Part shown: positions 22,358-34,177 of the stretch, in pieces | How the letters are laid out: every line of letters starts with the position of its first letter | Numbering within the stretch: position 1 is the first letter of the stretch | NCBI GenBank assembly: GCA_050084985.1 | Contig: JBITNC010000001.1 | Coordinates: 141,422,001-141,486,000, forward strand | Direction: 5' to 3' | Origin: Nageia nagi | Lineage: Eukaryota; Pinophyta | Length of the DNA: 64,000 bases | Translations under genes and position numbers: made by a program | Notes under the pieces: generated by a model | What the model was told of the DNA's origin: nothing | The model's database searches: none | What the model saw: only the letters and a program-made list of their open reading frames with translations

Positions 22358-24072
22358 TGTTATTAAGAATTTCATTTTATAAATATTATTTTATATAAAA
22401 TATAATTTTGAATTAAAGGCCTTGGTGGCTCACCCTAAAAAAGCCTTGAATATTAATAGTAATATATCACCTATGATTATCATCATATTTTACTCTAACA
22501 CATTGTGTTAAAGAAAAGAGTTCACTACAAGTGATAGCAGATGGAGGATGATAGCAATAAAGTTGCAAAGAAGTATACCACCCTATAGATATTAAGCATT
22601 GATGTTAGCATGTGTGTAATAAATTATTAGATCATATAAAGTTTAAAAAATCCTTCAATGGGTGATTCACCTTAAACATTAGATAAACTACTAAGGAAAA
22701 AGATGCACTATGGGACACATAGGATGGTGGGGAATCTATTTAACAAGTAATTTAGTAGAAAATAGTAAAATTACCTCAATTTAGCCATCACCTATGAACC
22801 CAGAGGCCTTATGACATAAAAAGATGTTAACTATTAGTAGGTGATTCCTCTTGAATCACTCTTCAACCCACCAAAACAAATGATGGATGACCATAGAATC
22901 ATATATATCATTGCTCTATCTCAACATGGTTTCTCATATTTGGGGTAATATAAATAACACTTGATAATACTTGGAAGCTTACTCTGAATTCATACCTATA
23001 CCACATAAATATAGATGCACATTTAATGAAAAAGTATGGTCTTCCTCTCTAATTTGTAGACTATGATGCTTACCCTTGAATCAATTATATATATATATGT
23101 GCAAACTTTATTCATGCAAATCCTAATCCACCTACTTGGTTTTACTTGCAAAATTAACTAATAATGTTGGCATATTATCTCATCTCACCCAACTACATAC
23201 AATCATGAATTCTTAGTAGATAGATCTATACATCATGTACTGAGCTTGCAATATCTATTGACTAAGAAAAAAATTAATGTTGTACTTGTAAATATAGTTT
23301 AGGGATTTGATTTCTATAAAATAACTATAATATTTAATATTTTCCAATAAAGGTAGAGTGTAATGTTTATTTTCTAATAAGTTGATTCTCATTATAAATC
23401 AGAGTACAATAATATTGTAATGGTCTTTTTCTTGAGCATTTGTCTTATGTTATTTGTAATATAATTCACCAGATTTAATTCAAATATATTTCCCTTCATT
23501 TATGTTATGGCTATAAGTGTTTTAATTTTGGTATTCTTGATTATGGAGGTCTATGGGTTTGTGCAATATGAGATTGAACCTAAATGAAACACCATCATGA
23601 ATGTTGAAGTTCAGATTGAGACATCTTGTGCATGTATCCCTTTGGATTAGTTTCATTCTAGTAGTTGTAAGTGGAGTGTAGAATCATTTTCTCTTCCATG
23701 TGCTATAGATGTAGATCTCATTCCTTTACTTCCATTGTGTGGGTTCATGTGAATATAAGGTATTTAAGCTTATTATTCTTTTCTACATTTCCATTCCTTG
23801 TTCTTGGTAGTTTAGTGGTCATAAATGCTTACACTCATAGGAATTATGGTCATTTTCCTTACAACATATTTTACCTCTCTTTCTTACACCCTTTTCCTTT
23901 TACTTTCATTTATTTCCTTTTCTTTCTGTATCTTTAAACTTCACACTAAGGCCTCCCCATGGTGAGAGAGACAAGATTCAGCTTGTATCTAGAGTTTGGG
24001 AATACATCCTCTTTCCAATTCTTGGTTGGTGAATGAGCTTCATAGTGCATGATCATATACTATCGATCAATA
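22358..24072 (+). repeat. 3' LTR of the LARD-like element (1715 bp)
   Basis: Partner of 18475-20182, with diverged sites scattered evenly and mostly transitions. The homology stops at GATCAATAG at the right end, which sets the boundary to within a base or two. Confidence 0.85.
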
Positions 24073-24290
24073 GGTAACCATGTTAACCATATTATTTTCT
24101 TCTTCATCATCATATTCTCCTACAATTTCTTTATTATATTCCCCATTAAAAACATAATTAAACTTTCCCTTTCTAAAAGCTTATTAAGTTTCTTCTTCAT
24201 TTCAACATGCCAATTAGTGGAATTACCTTTGACTTGATGATATAAATAATGATTATTATCCATATACCAATGGGGTTTCTCTTCATATTC
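24073..24290 (-). pseudogene. gag tail of the older element, left of the TATTC insertion
   Basis: On the minus strand the piece reads EYEEKPHWYMDNNHYLYHQV, then KGNSTNWHVEMKKKLNKLLE. This resembles the Cys/His linker after gypsy gag (CxxHxxxGHxTxxC), with the cysteines lost. It joins in frame to the gag at 28343 and beyond when the intervening element is removed. Confidence 0.6.
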
Positions 24291-25357
24291 TAATTTGTAA
24301 CCACTAGATGCTTATAACATTCTTGGATCCTCAAATACATATTTTATAACCTTATTTTATCCCTAATATATATTCCCCATGCATAAATACAATGAATGAT
24401 TCATATAAAAATAATATTACACACTACATTCATGTAAGATGAAGAGAACATAAAAATGTAGCCAGATTCAAGAGCATTCATATCTTATTATTACATACAA
24501 AAATACATTACAACCAAAGGAGACTCTTTATTCTATATTCCCAGGCATGTATGTTTTCCTACATAATAAAATTCACTCTCTTAGCCTCTACAACAATACA
24601 ATATTTTCAATTTATTTTGCAACAAGTTCCAAGAGGGAATATCTACTTTGAAGATAAAGTTTGTTCAATTGAAACAACCTTTCAACTTCCAAAATGGATT
24701 CAAGATGAATATAACCACTTAATATTATAAATATACATCTTATATTTTCTTAGCATTGGTTCTAATATTGACATTTTTTATAGGCTCAACATTGGCACTA
24801 ATAGAGTTTGGTTTCCACTTGGGTTAATTATTAGGTGGCTAGGTCCTTGGGTGATTAGGTCAGGTCTTAGCTAATGTTAACACTAGTATCTCTAATAAAT
24901 ACTTGATCCTTAGAGGTAAAATTAGCATATTAACATGCCACATAGGTATAATACCATATATTACATCCAAAATCCTCAAAAACACTAGCACAAGTGCTAG
25001 TTGTAGCATTGGTGCTAATGTAATAGCTTCCCTAAAAAAGATAGTTCAAAGGAAAAAATCTTGCATGAAGATAAAATATTCAAAAAAGGTAAGCATGCAT
25101 ATACTCATTGTAAAGGTCTCTTTTATGACTATCCAATACATAAATAAGTAATTCAATTATATATATATGTATATAGATATATATATCAAAATATATTCCT
25201 TCCCAAATATGAATGATCTATTTTTTGTCTACTTTCTAGCCACAAATTTTGCTAAAATCATTAGTAAATGGTCAATATACCACCCAATCATAACAATTGA
25301 CTAAATTCACACTCAAATGATATTTGTTATTCATTATATATGATATATTTTAGATCA
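24291..25357 (-). repeat. 3' LTR of the gag-protease element
   Basis: Starts taatttgtaaccactagatg and ends attttagatca on the plus strand (ancestral TGAT..ATCA). It contains several gctaa/ttggtgc words (24750-25015). Confidence 0.82.
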
Positions 25358-25562
25358 CACCTCACTAATGATGAGGCATTTTATCTCCAAATGCTTAAAA
25401 AATATAAGGATAAGGAATAACAAATCCTCAAGGAATCTCATACCATTGTTAACCCCATGTTGGATGTGTTGGAACCATCTAAGGATTCCATGGTGTAGAT
25501 CCTCAAGTAGGAATGTATAATGAGTAGAGTCTTTAACCTCCTTGCACTCTCATCTTGATTCC

Positions 25563-26045
25563 TTACTTCTTCTCCTCCTTGTTCTTGTGATAACTTATGT
25601 CTTGATGAGACACCTTCTTATTCTTCTTAATCTTGGAATTCTTATTAATTGAATGAATAATTGATGGCTTCATGTCCTCTTTATGCTTTGTTTTCATAGG
25701 TTTTATTTTTCTAGAGGCATTAATAATATCCTTGAGATCCTTAACTATGATAATAGAATTTGTAGTTTTCCCAACATAATATCTCGTTAGAAACTTCCTA
25801 CCATTGTTAACAAATTGATATTTATTCTTTATCCTATAATAAATAACATACATTTCATATAAATAAGGATTATGCAATAATATTATAGCAATATCAAGAG
25901 GTATAACATCAAATAAAACTTCATCAATGTAATCAATATTTATAAAAAACATCAACTTACAATGGTGTGTGACTTGTATCTTGGGCACCTTGCTCAACCT
26001 CCCAAGTGGATAAGGACATGAATGAGGATATGTCTCTATCCCCAA
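25563..26045 (-). pseudogene. retropepsin (aspartic protease) region of the gag-protease element
   Basis: A 160-residue open frame reads YPHSCPYPLGRLSKVPKIQV, THHCKLMFFINIDYIDEVLF, DVIPLDIAIILLHNPYLYEM and IKNKYQFVNNGRKFL. It matches the segment downstream of the protease active site in plant Ty3 polyproteins (YPLGW.. DEV..DVVPLD..GVVLGNPYMY..). The same segment recurs in the element at 44577-51233. The catalytic Asp lies just upstream (about 26050-26200) in a region with stops. The Lys-rich C-terminus (residues 115-160) runs into deleted pol. Confidence 0.75.
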
Positions 26046-26199
26046 CTTCTACATTAATTTTTTTGAAATCATGTTCACTTGAGAATAAGGATTAATAAGT
26101 GCATCAATATTGGTCTTCTTATCTTGGATCTTAATGTAGAACAATTACATTTCCTTCTCCTCCTCTTCAGCTTTTGATAATGACCCACTAATAATCATG

Positions 26200-27170
26200 C
26201 AATTAAGTGTATCATTAATGTTTGAATAATATTCAACCTCACAAGTTTATTAATTACCCAACATAAGTGCTTCCATGAATGTAGTTTCTTCTTGAACCAC
26301 AAGTGCTAAATTCTTCTTAGGTTTCTCCTTAAACCATTTTTACCTAAGATTTGGGTGTTTGTACCAACACTTATCTTCCTCATGCCCTATATTTTTGTAG
26401 TTTGAGCATTAAGAATTCTCTTTTTCATCTTTATATTTCTTCTTTATTATAACATTAGCATTACCTTTATCTTGTAGCTTGTTTTTGGAGTCTTGGTCTT
26501 CTTTTTAGATCTTCCCATGAGCCTCCAAGTATTTTACATGAACATAAACCTAATCCAAATCTAAAAGGTTAAAAATCATTATTGTATATTAAAGGTAATT
26601 ATGTAAACCTCCAATATATTTGAGAATAATGTCATGGCTTTCCAAATACATCCTAATCAGTGCAACACTCTTCTTGAACTCAGTTGTATATTCTTAGACA
26701 TTCTACACTTTTCTTATAAAAAATGTAACTATTCCATTTTTTTCTTCTATTTATGGATAAGAGGATAAAATTGGTCTTGTAATAGTTTTTTGAATTCCCT
26801 CCAAGTTGTAATAATGAATTCTTCATTATTTTTGATAGCATCATAATATGATTCCCACCAAACCAAGAATGTCCTTCAAGTTTGAGTGCAATAATCTCAA
26901 TATTTTCCTTATAACTTTAAACCTTTTATATTATAAAAAATACCTCTATTTGTTTCAACCATTGGTTTAACTTTCAACATCAGTATCTCCTACAAAGGAT
27001 TTGAGATCAAACTTCACTTCTAGCTTCAAAGGTAACTTTTTATCAATCTAATGTGAACATTCTCCTTTAATTCCATTCTATCACCAATTATTTGAGTAAT
27101 ACTTCCAAACCTTCAATCTTACTCTTCAACTCATTAGTATCCATGATCATTTCTCTTTACTTCATCAACT
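26200..27170 (-). pseudogene. gag of the gag-protease element
   Basis: Minus-strand fragments MDTNELKSKIEGLEVLLK, LNQWLKQIEVFF, ENIEIIALKLEGHSW and QFYPL follow the same order as gag at 49030-49740 (LNNWLKQLEVYFQ, DRLNMGGHALVLWES, LLRDQFYPLEH). Numerous stops and frameshifts are present. Confidence 0.65.
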
Positions 27171-27260
27171 AAATCACCTTAACTCCTTATAGATCTGGTC
27201 ATAGGCATAAAAAGTCATAAATCTACAATAAAATCAATAAATTCCCAACAATAATCTCAT

Positions 27261-27275
27261 TTAGCTCTAATACCA
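27261..27275 (-). other. primer-binding site (tRNA-iMet type)
   Basis: TGGTATTAGAGCTAA on the minus strand, separated from the right LTR by two bases. It is one transition from TGGTATCAGAGC. Confidence 0.82.
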
Positions 27276-27277
27276 CA

Positions 27278-28337
27278 TGATCTGTAATCACTAGATGCTT
27301 ATAGCATTCTTGGATTCTCAAATTCAAATTTTACAAACTTATTTTCTCCCTAATCAATATTCCCCATGCATAAATGCAATGGTTGATTCATATATGTTCA
27401 TATAAAAATAGTATTCTATACTACATTCATACAAAATGAAGAGAACATAGAAATATAACCATATTCAAGAGCATTTAGATCTTATTATTACTTAGAGAAG
27501 TACATTACAACCATAGGAGACTCTTTGTTTTGTAATCCTATGCTTGTATATTCTCCTACATAACAAAATGCACTCTCTTAGCCTATACAATAATATATTA
27601 TTTTCCATATTTTTTCTAATAATTTCTAGGAGGGAGTATTTACTTTGAAAATGAAGTTTATTCGACTAAAATAAAATTTTAACTTCCAAAATGACTTCAA
27701 AATGACTTTAGCCACTACAACTTTCTCTATACATGTTATGTTTGCTCAGTGTTGGCTCTAAGCTAAACATTGGCACTAGGATTAGTGTTGGTGCTGATAG
27801 AGTCAAGTATCGACTTGGGCTAACTATCAAGTGGTCATATCCTTGGGTCATTAAGTTAGGTCTTATCTAGCATTAACGCTAGTCTCTCTAATCAATACTT
27901 AGTTTTTGAAGCTAAAATTTGCATACTAATATGAAAAATATATTGAATACCAAATATTACATCTAAATACCTTAGAAACACCAACATGAGCACTGGTGCT
28001 AGTGTAACAACTTCCTTGAAAAAAGATAGTTTAGAGGAAAACATATTGGATGAAGTTTAAATATTCAACAAAGGTAGGTATGCATATACTCATTGGAAAG
28101 GTCTCTTAGACAAATATCTAATGCAAAAAGTTGAATAAACTCAATTGGACATATATATTAAAATTCATACCTTCCCAAAGATGACTAATCTATTTTATGA
28201 CTATTTTCTAGCCACAAATTTCCATAAAACCATTAGTGAATGATCCAAATACCACCAAGCTATAGGATTCACCAAATCCTCACTCCAATGATATTTTTTC
28301 TATAGTATATATGATTCATTTTGGATAATCTTAACCA
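27278..28337 (-). repeat. 5' LTR of the gag-protease element
   Basis: Starts TGATCTGTAATCACTAG on the plus strand. The right edge is placed at the CCA before TATTC. Compared with the left LTR, the last bases carry a short insertion (aatcttaac). Both the target duplication and the restored host frame support this edge. Confidence 0.8.
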
Positions 28338-28342
28338 TATTC

Positions 28343-29440
28343 TCTTCCCTTTTTAGGTTTTATGAATCCCTTTGTTAAATAATCTTTGAACATTTGTGTG
28401 GGAGCTATAGGGAGCTTGTAAAATGGTTCTTTTCTTCTTCTCTTGTGGTTCAACCATATTTATTTGATTATCCTAATTTCTTTGATATGACTTTTATGAT
28501 TATATTTGATAGAAGATGTATACTTAAGCTAACTAGATATTAATATATACCTTTCTTTCCCAATAAATATGTGAACCATATCCATAAAGGGACCTCTAAC
28601 ATAATAAAAACCACAATTCCAATAAGAGGATTATTGTTTTCAAGAAATACCTTTCCAAAAAATTTCTCATTCATAGCTTGTTCCATTGATCTCTAAATAT
28701 TCATATATCTATGAGAAAATTTATCTAATTTCTTTGATTGACCTTGTTTGCAAAGCATTAAATCTATCAAATTAAGAGGATTCTCAATATACATCTCAAA
28801 TGATTCTTGAACTTATATTTCAATTTCTAAAATGAGGTAATTGAAGTAGGTGCCAAGTTATAAAATCATTTTCTTGCTACACTAGTCAAACTCATAACAA
28901 AGTATTTTTCTTTCAAGTTATTATTGGTCCTACATTTGAGCTCTATATTATACCTAAATTCCTAAATATGAATGATAGGATCATCCTTACCATTAATGTT
29001 TTTCAACTCAGGTTCTTTATTAGTCTCGGTAAGGATAACATTATGAATCTCCAATATCAAAGTATTTCCCTTATCCTCAGTACTAATGACACTTATCCCA
29101 AATTGATTTTGAAGTAATTGCATCTTTGTTTCCCACTACTTGAACTAATATACCATTAAAGTGATAAAAATCAAAGGTTCATTCCCAAAATTGGTACTCA
29201 AAAAAGTGTTGGCATTATTTTTGTATTGAAAATAAGGTAAAAATTATTTTAGAAGCATAGCTTGAAACTCAGGCATCTTTATTATTTTAGTCAAACCTTA
29301 TGGAGAAATATTTGTCATATCTACCACACTAGTCACAAAATCTTATGATCAAATTCCAACTAGAACCCTTGAGTTCCTACCTTAGGAACATAAATGTGGT
29401 AGCTTTGAAGGAAAATTATTCCAACACTATTTAAGAGATG
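28343..29440 (-). pseudogene. Ty3/gypsy gag of the older split element
   Basis: The minus strand reads NINGKDDPIIHIQEFRYNIE, KEKYFVMSLTSVARK, FYNLAPTSITSF, LKYKFKNHL and later QIYEYLEING. This is the retrotransposon gag core (FxxxLxxxSIxSFxxLxxxFxxH). At the left end it reads EPFYKLPIAPTQMFKDYLT and GFIKPKKGREY, then is cut by the TATTC insertion. Stops at Gln and Trp positions disable it. It is homologous to gag at 14440-16710. Confidence 0.72.
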
Positions 29441-29454
29441 GATATGCTATAAAG

Positions 29455-30397
<943 letters not shown>

Positions 30398-31060
30398 TGA
30401 ATTTTCCCTTGATTGTGATTTAGGGCTTATTGATATGATGCATTGTACCCTTGATTAAGATTAGGTATATAATTTTGATTAAGACTTTAACTATAATATA
30501 TATACATGATAAGGATTAAAATCTTATTGTGTATATACTTGGTTGAGATTATGCATTCACTTATTTAGGATTTGAAATTTGAATTTGTGATTGCACTTGG
30601 TAATGGTTTTATTGATACCCTTAGTTTATATATACTTTATTTGGATTAAGATTTGATTATGTATATACTTAATTAGATTTTGAAGATTGACTTTATTTTG
30701 ATAAGTTAGGATTATTTGATGTTATATTCTTTGAGAATTTTTTGATTAAAGTTTATTTGTATATGTTATTTAGGTATTTACTCACCAAACTATATCATCT
30801 TGTTGAGATTGATTTTGATACAAAATATTTGGTATCCTTAAGGTTTCTAGATTTACATCTACCTATTTCCTTTGTGTAACATTTTGATTAGGTATCACTA
30901 TTGTATTAGTTTGTACAACATTTTAATTCTTAGTTACCTTTTCCACTATTCAAATAATTGTTGCTTTTCTATATCAACATAATTTGAAGAACTTGATTGT
31001 ATCGATTTATTTTGTTGACATGATTGTGGTCCAAGAGTAGTATTAGTTGGTTATGCATGT

Positions 31061-31103
<43 letters not shown>

Positions 31104-32688
31104 GATAACTCACTTGATATAATTATGTTTCTTGGGATATTTGTGAAGATAATTGTTGCATTTATGGACATGGATTGTAAGTTGCAATAATTAGTTATGG
31201 TGATGAAAAATATGGTTGCAGAATGATTGATTGTACTAATGATTATGATTCAATTGGGAATTGTTCCTTAAATTTCCAATTTTAATTATAATTTGTTAAT
31301 TATTATTGATCATCTTTTGGATCATCATGAAAGGTTTACCTTTTTTTTAAGGAGTTAGAATGATTTGTAAATTTTGATGTTGATATTGTTGAGTAGAAAG
31401 TAATAACATGTTTTTAATTGAATAATAGGTATAATCAAGAATTATTCTCTTGATTCTTAAGGAAGATTTTGAAATATATATTATGAATTTGGATCTTGAA
31501 TTATTATTTCTTGATATTGAAAATTTATTATTATATGATATGGTAGATTAGGATCTAAATTTCTAAATGTTTTTGAAGCTTGATTGATTGAAGGATGAAA
31601 TGGTGATATAGGTTGGGATGAAGGTTTATAAGTTGAATTTGTAGGTGTGTTTTCTTGTGAATATTGGTGTTATGGGTATCCTAGAGAAAGGATTTAGGTT
31701 TTATTGTCATTGTTCTCTCTCTTTAGCTTACATCCTAGTTTCAACCATACCTATATAAGGATCTCTATCTATTTTCTAAAGTGGAGGTTTGGTGAAAATC
31801 AATACAAAAATAAAAATACTTATTAAAGTAAAGTACAATATCCTAATATTTCAAAAAATTTATAAGAAACTAAAAAAGAGATTATTCTTTTAAGTAAGTC
31901 TTTGATTTAATATATGTAATTTAAAGCAAAAAGCCCAAAATAGTCTTTGATGATAGCAATCCTATATGATCTAAACTTTATAAATTAAATATCCAAATTA
32001 ATCTATTACTAATCAGCCTTTAGGAAACTTCCTATGACTATGATCGATCATTGAGTGATTTATTATAAAATATGATCAATTTGATAATTATCAACTACAA
32101 ATCAACAAAGGTTGATAGGATCAAACTTTTAGATCCAACTCTTACTATCTCTAGAAAGATATTCTAAATAATTAACAAAAATCAATCCCAAAATTTGTTG
32201 AATTATATTAGAAAGTATACTAACATAAATGCCTCCAAAATCAAGAAGAGTTCTAAGAAGTCCTTCTAATTTTGGAGACTTTGTATGTGGTTCATGTCAA
32301 GTTCACCATTTTGTATACATTTCAATTTTTTTCAATAGTAAATTGATTAGTCTCAAACAAATAATACATCCAAGAACCTTATAAGTAGAATGTAATTAAC
32401 TATGATATAATAAAGAGATTAAGATAAAGATTTTATCCTTTAATTTGATCAAGATTTAGTGTTATGATATATTGATATATCCTTGAGCTTCATATACCTA
32501 CAAGATATGCATCAACAATTCTAATGCAATCTAATAATGATAGGGGGAGACCTTAACCTAGGTTCCTTAGGCCCTAAGGCTAAAAAGAAGTGTGTTACCC
32601 CAATCTTGGGTATGAGTAGGTCCCCTACAACCCAATCAAAGGGTGAAAAGAATACAAATATATAATATGAATTAATAAATGATATGAT
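30398..32688. other. unassigned decayed DNA with a TA microsatellite
   Basis: T-rich plus strand with repeated ttgattaagatt/ttgattatg words at 30440-30760. A (TA)n tract lies at 31061-31103, interrupted once by ca. No retroelement protein or LTR pair was seen. Confidence 0.4.
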
Positions 32689-33004
32689 TGTTAGGAATTG
32701 ATCTTAATTTTTGGCTAACTCACATGCTTTCAGATCTCTATTTTCTAATTGATATGCAAAACGGTGATCTATAGGATTAGTCAATGGGAAGGAGATTGAC
32801 CATGGATAGTTGAATGATAAGAGGTTGATAACAATTAGTTGAACAATAAATAATTAATCATAGCCAATTGAATGATATATGAGTGATCATGACTAATAAA
32901 TCAATATATGATTGATCATAGGTAGCCAACTAGTCAATTTGAGAAAAATTGTAGTTGATCAATTAGTGGTCAATCTCATCTCTAGAGGCTGAAAAGATCT
33001 ATTT
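32689..33004 (+). repeat. 5' LTR of the copia element, first piece
   Basis: Starts TGTTAGGAATTGATC and matches 39973-40300 (TGTTAGGAATTAAGC), ending at the insertion point in gatctatttt. Confidence 0.85.
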
Positions 33005-33467
33005 TGTTTAGAAATTGTAATTTAATATTGTGTAATATTTATTATGTAATATTTCTCTTTAATGTAAATTCACTTAATGCTTAAATTATATTTAGATACC
33101 TTAAAGTATTAAAGAAATAAAAATAGAAAGAGGAATAAATATAGAAACACCTTTAACCTAACCCTTGGGTGAAAAGAAAGTTAAAGGGTGGGTTAGTTCT
33201 TATAAATAAAGAGGTGATCCTCTTATTATGTAACTTGATCAAGCATAGTAATGTTTGTCTTGAGAATTTGTAGGAGAGTTATCTTTTGAGAAAGTAATAG
33301 AATGATAGTTCAAAGTGGATGTACTCCCAAGAGACGGAGGAACACTATACATCATGTGTTATCTTTTATGTGATTATTTCTTGCCTTTGCTAGATAGATG
33401 AATAGCACATTCTTGTTGAAGAAACTCCAAGGAGATCTTGGTTATATGAAATCCTTTAATTCCATCA
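33005..33467 (+). repeat. 5' LTR of the nested non-coding element (463 bp)
   Basis: Contains ttcttataaataaagaggtg near 33197-33216, a TATAAATA box shared with the right LTR near 37340. The predicted transcript starts about 30 bases downstream. Confidence 0.87.
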
Positions 33468-33469
33468 AG

Positions 33470-33482
33470 TGGTATCAAATCC
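33470..33482 (+). other. primer-binding site
   Basis: TGGTATCAAATCC, two bases after the LTR. Its first eight bases equal the tRNA-iMet complement TGGTATCA. Confidence 0.82.
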
Positions 33483-33967
33483 ATTCTTGGAGTCTCCTCT
33501 TCAACAACCTTGAAGGTACATTCCTCTTCTTTGTCCATCAAATGTTGAGATAAAAATATTTGAAGGTATAATATACCTCTTCTTGTTAGATTTTTTTTGC
33601 TTTTATCATAGTCTAGCAAAATTTGATTAAAGAACATATTAGTTCAATTTTTACTATGCATTATTTTTTTTTCTAACAATTTGTTAGTTGCAAGTTTTCA
33701 ATAAAATTGCTTAATGTGTAGTAATAATATGCAAATTTTAAGTAAATTTACCTAAAATGAGGTTTTATAGCTTAAAATTGCAAATTTCTATTTAGTATAT
33801 AAAAATTTAAAAGTATTACAATTTTTTTATTTTTACAACACTGTTATACAAAATTTGGTTGCATGCAATTGGGTTCCATGCAAAATCTATTATAAAAAAA
33901 TTGAAAAAAAGTCTATTATTTTTTTTAGTTCCAATTTTTTTTGTAATTACAATTTAAAAAAGAATAA

Positions 33968-34177
33968 TCATGCATTATTGCATGCATGAGAAAAAAAAAG
34001 AAGAAAAAAACATGCATAATTGTGTGCATGAGAAAAAAAGAAGAAGAAAAAAGCATGCATTATTGCATGCATAAAAAAAAAGCATGCATGAAAAGAAATC
34101 ATGTATTATTGCATGCATGAAAAAATCATGCATTATTACATGCATGAAAGAAAATATGCATTATTGCATGCATGCAC
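33968..34177. repeat. array of CATGCATG-containing units
   Basis: At least ten CATGCA words occur in about 210 bases, mostly in the arrangement catgcattattgcatgcatg followed by an A-rich spacer of variable length. The core is palindromic (TGCATGCA). CATGCA is the RY element recognised by plant B3-domain factors of the ABI3/FUS3/LEC2 and VAL groups. Whether it acts here is unknown. Confidence 0.85.

Larger units (their letters stand above)
18475..24072 (+). mobile_element. LARD-like LTR element with 1.7 kb LTRs and a 2.2 kb non-coding interior
   Basis: Direct repeats 18475-20182 and 22358-24072 enclose 2175 bp. Each begins TGTTA and ends GATCAATA, which is one C-to-T change from AACA. A primer-binding-like TGGTATGCCCATTGGG starts at 20187, four bases after the left LTR. 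A purine-rich GGGGTAAGAAA precedes the right LTR, so the element is plus-strand. No gag or pol motif was found in the interior. Long LTRs with no coding capacity fit a large retrotransposon derivative (LARD). The flanks (ACTAT and GGTAA) do not form a target duplication, so an edge is misplaced or a flank was lost. Confidence 0.8.
24291..28337 (-). mobile_element. Ty3/gypsy element reduced to gag and protease (4.05 kb)
   Basis: LTRs at 24291-25357 and 27278-28337 enclose 1920 bp. The target duplication is TATTC on both sides (24286-24290 and 28338-28342). The primer-binding site TGGTATTAGAGC lies on the minus strand two bases inside the right LTR. The interior has gag then protease; RT, RNase H and integrase are missing between protease and the 3' LTR. 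The sequence next to the 3' LTR (cacctcactaatgatgagg) matches that of the fuller element at 44577-51233 (cacctccctaatgataagg), so the two are family members and this is a deletion derivative. It sits inside the gag frame of an older element. Confidence 0.87.

Noticed and set aside
24903-25151. Plus-strand open frame with Ser/Ala repeats
   Set aside because: It lies inside an LTR and reflects the ggtgcta-type repeat word, so it is not a gene.
33374-33637. Minus-strand open frame spanning the LTR edge and primer-binding site
   Set aside because: It crosses the LTR boundary of a plus-strand element and shows no domain.
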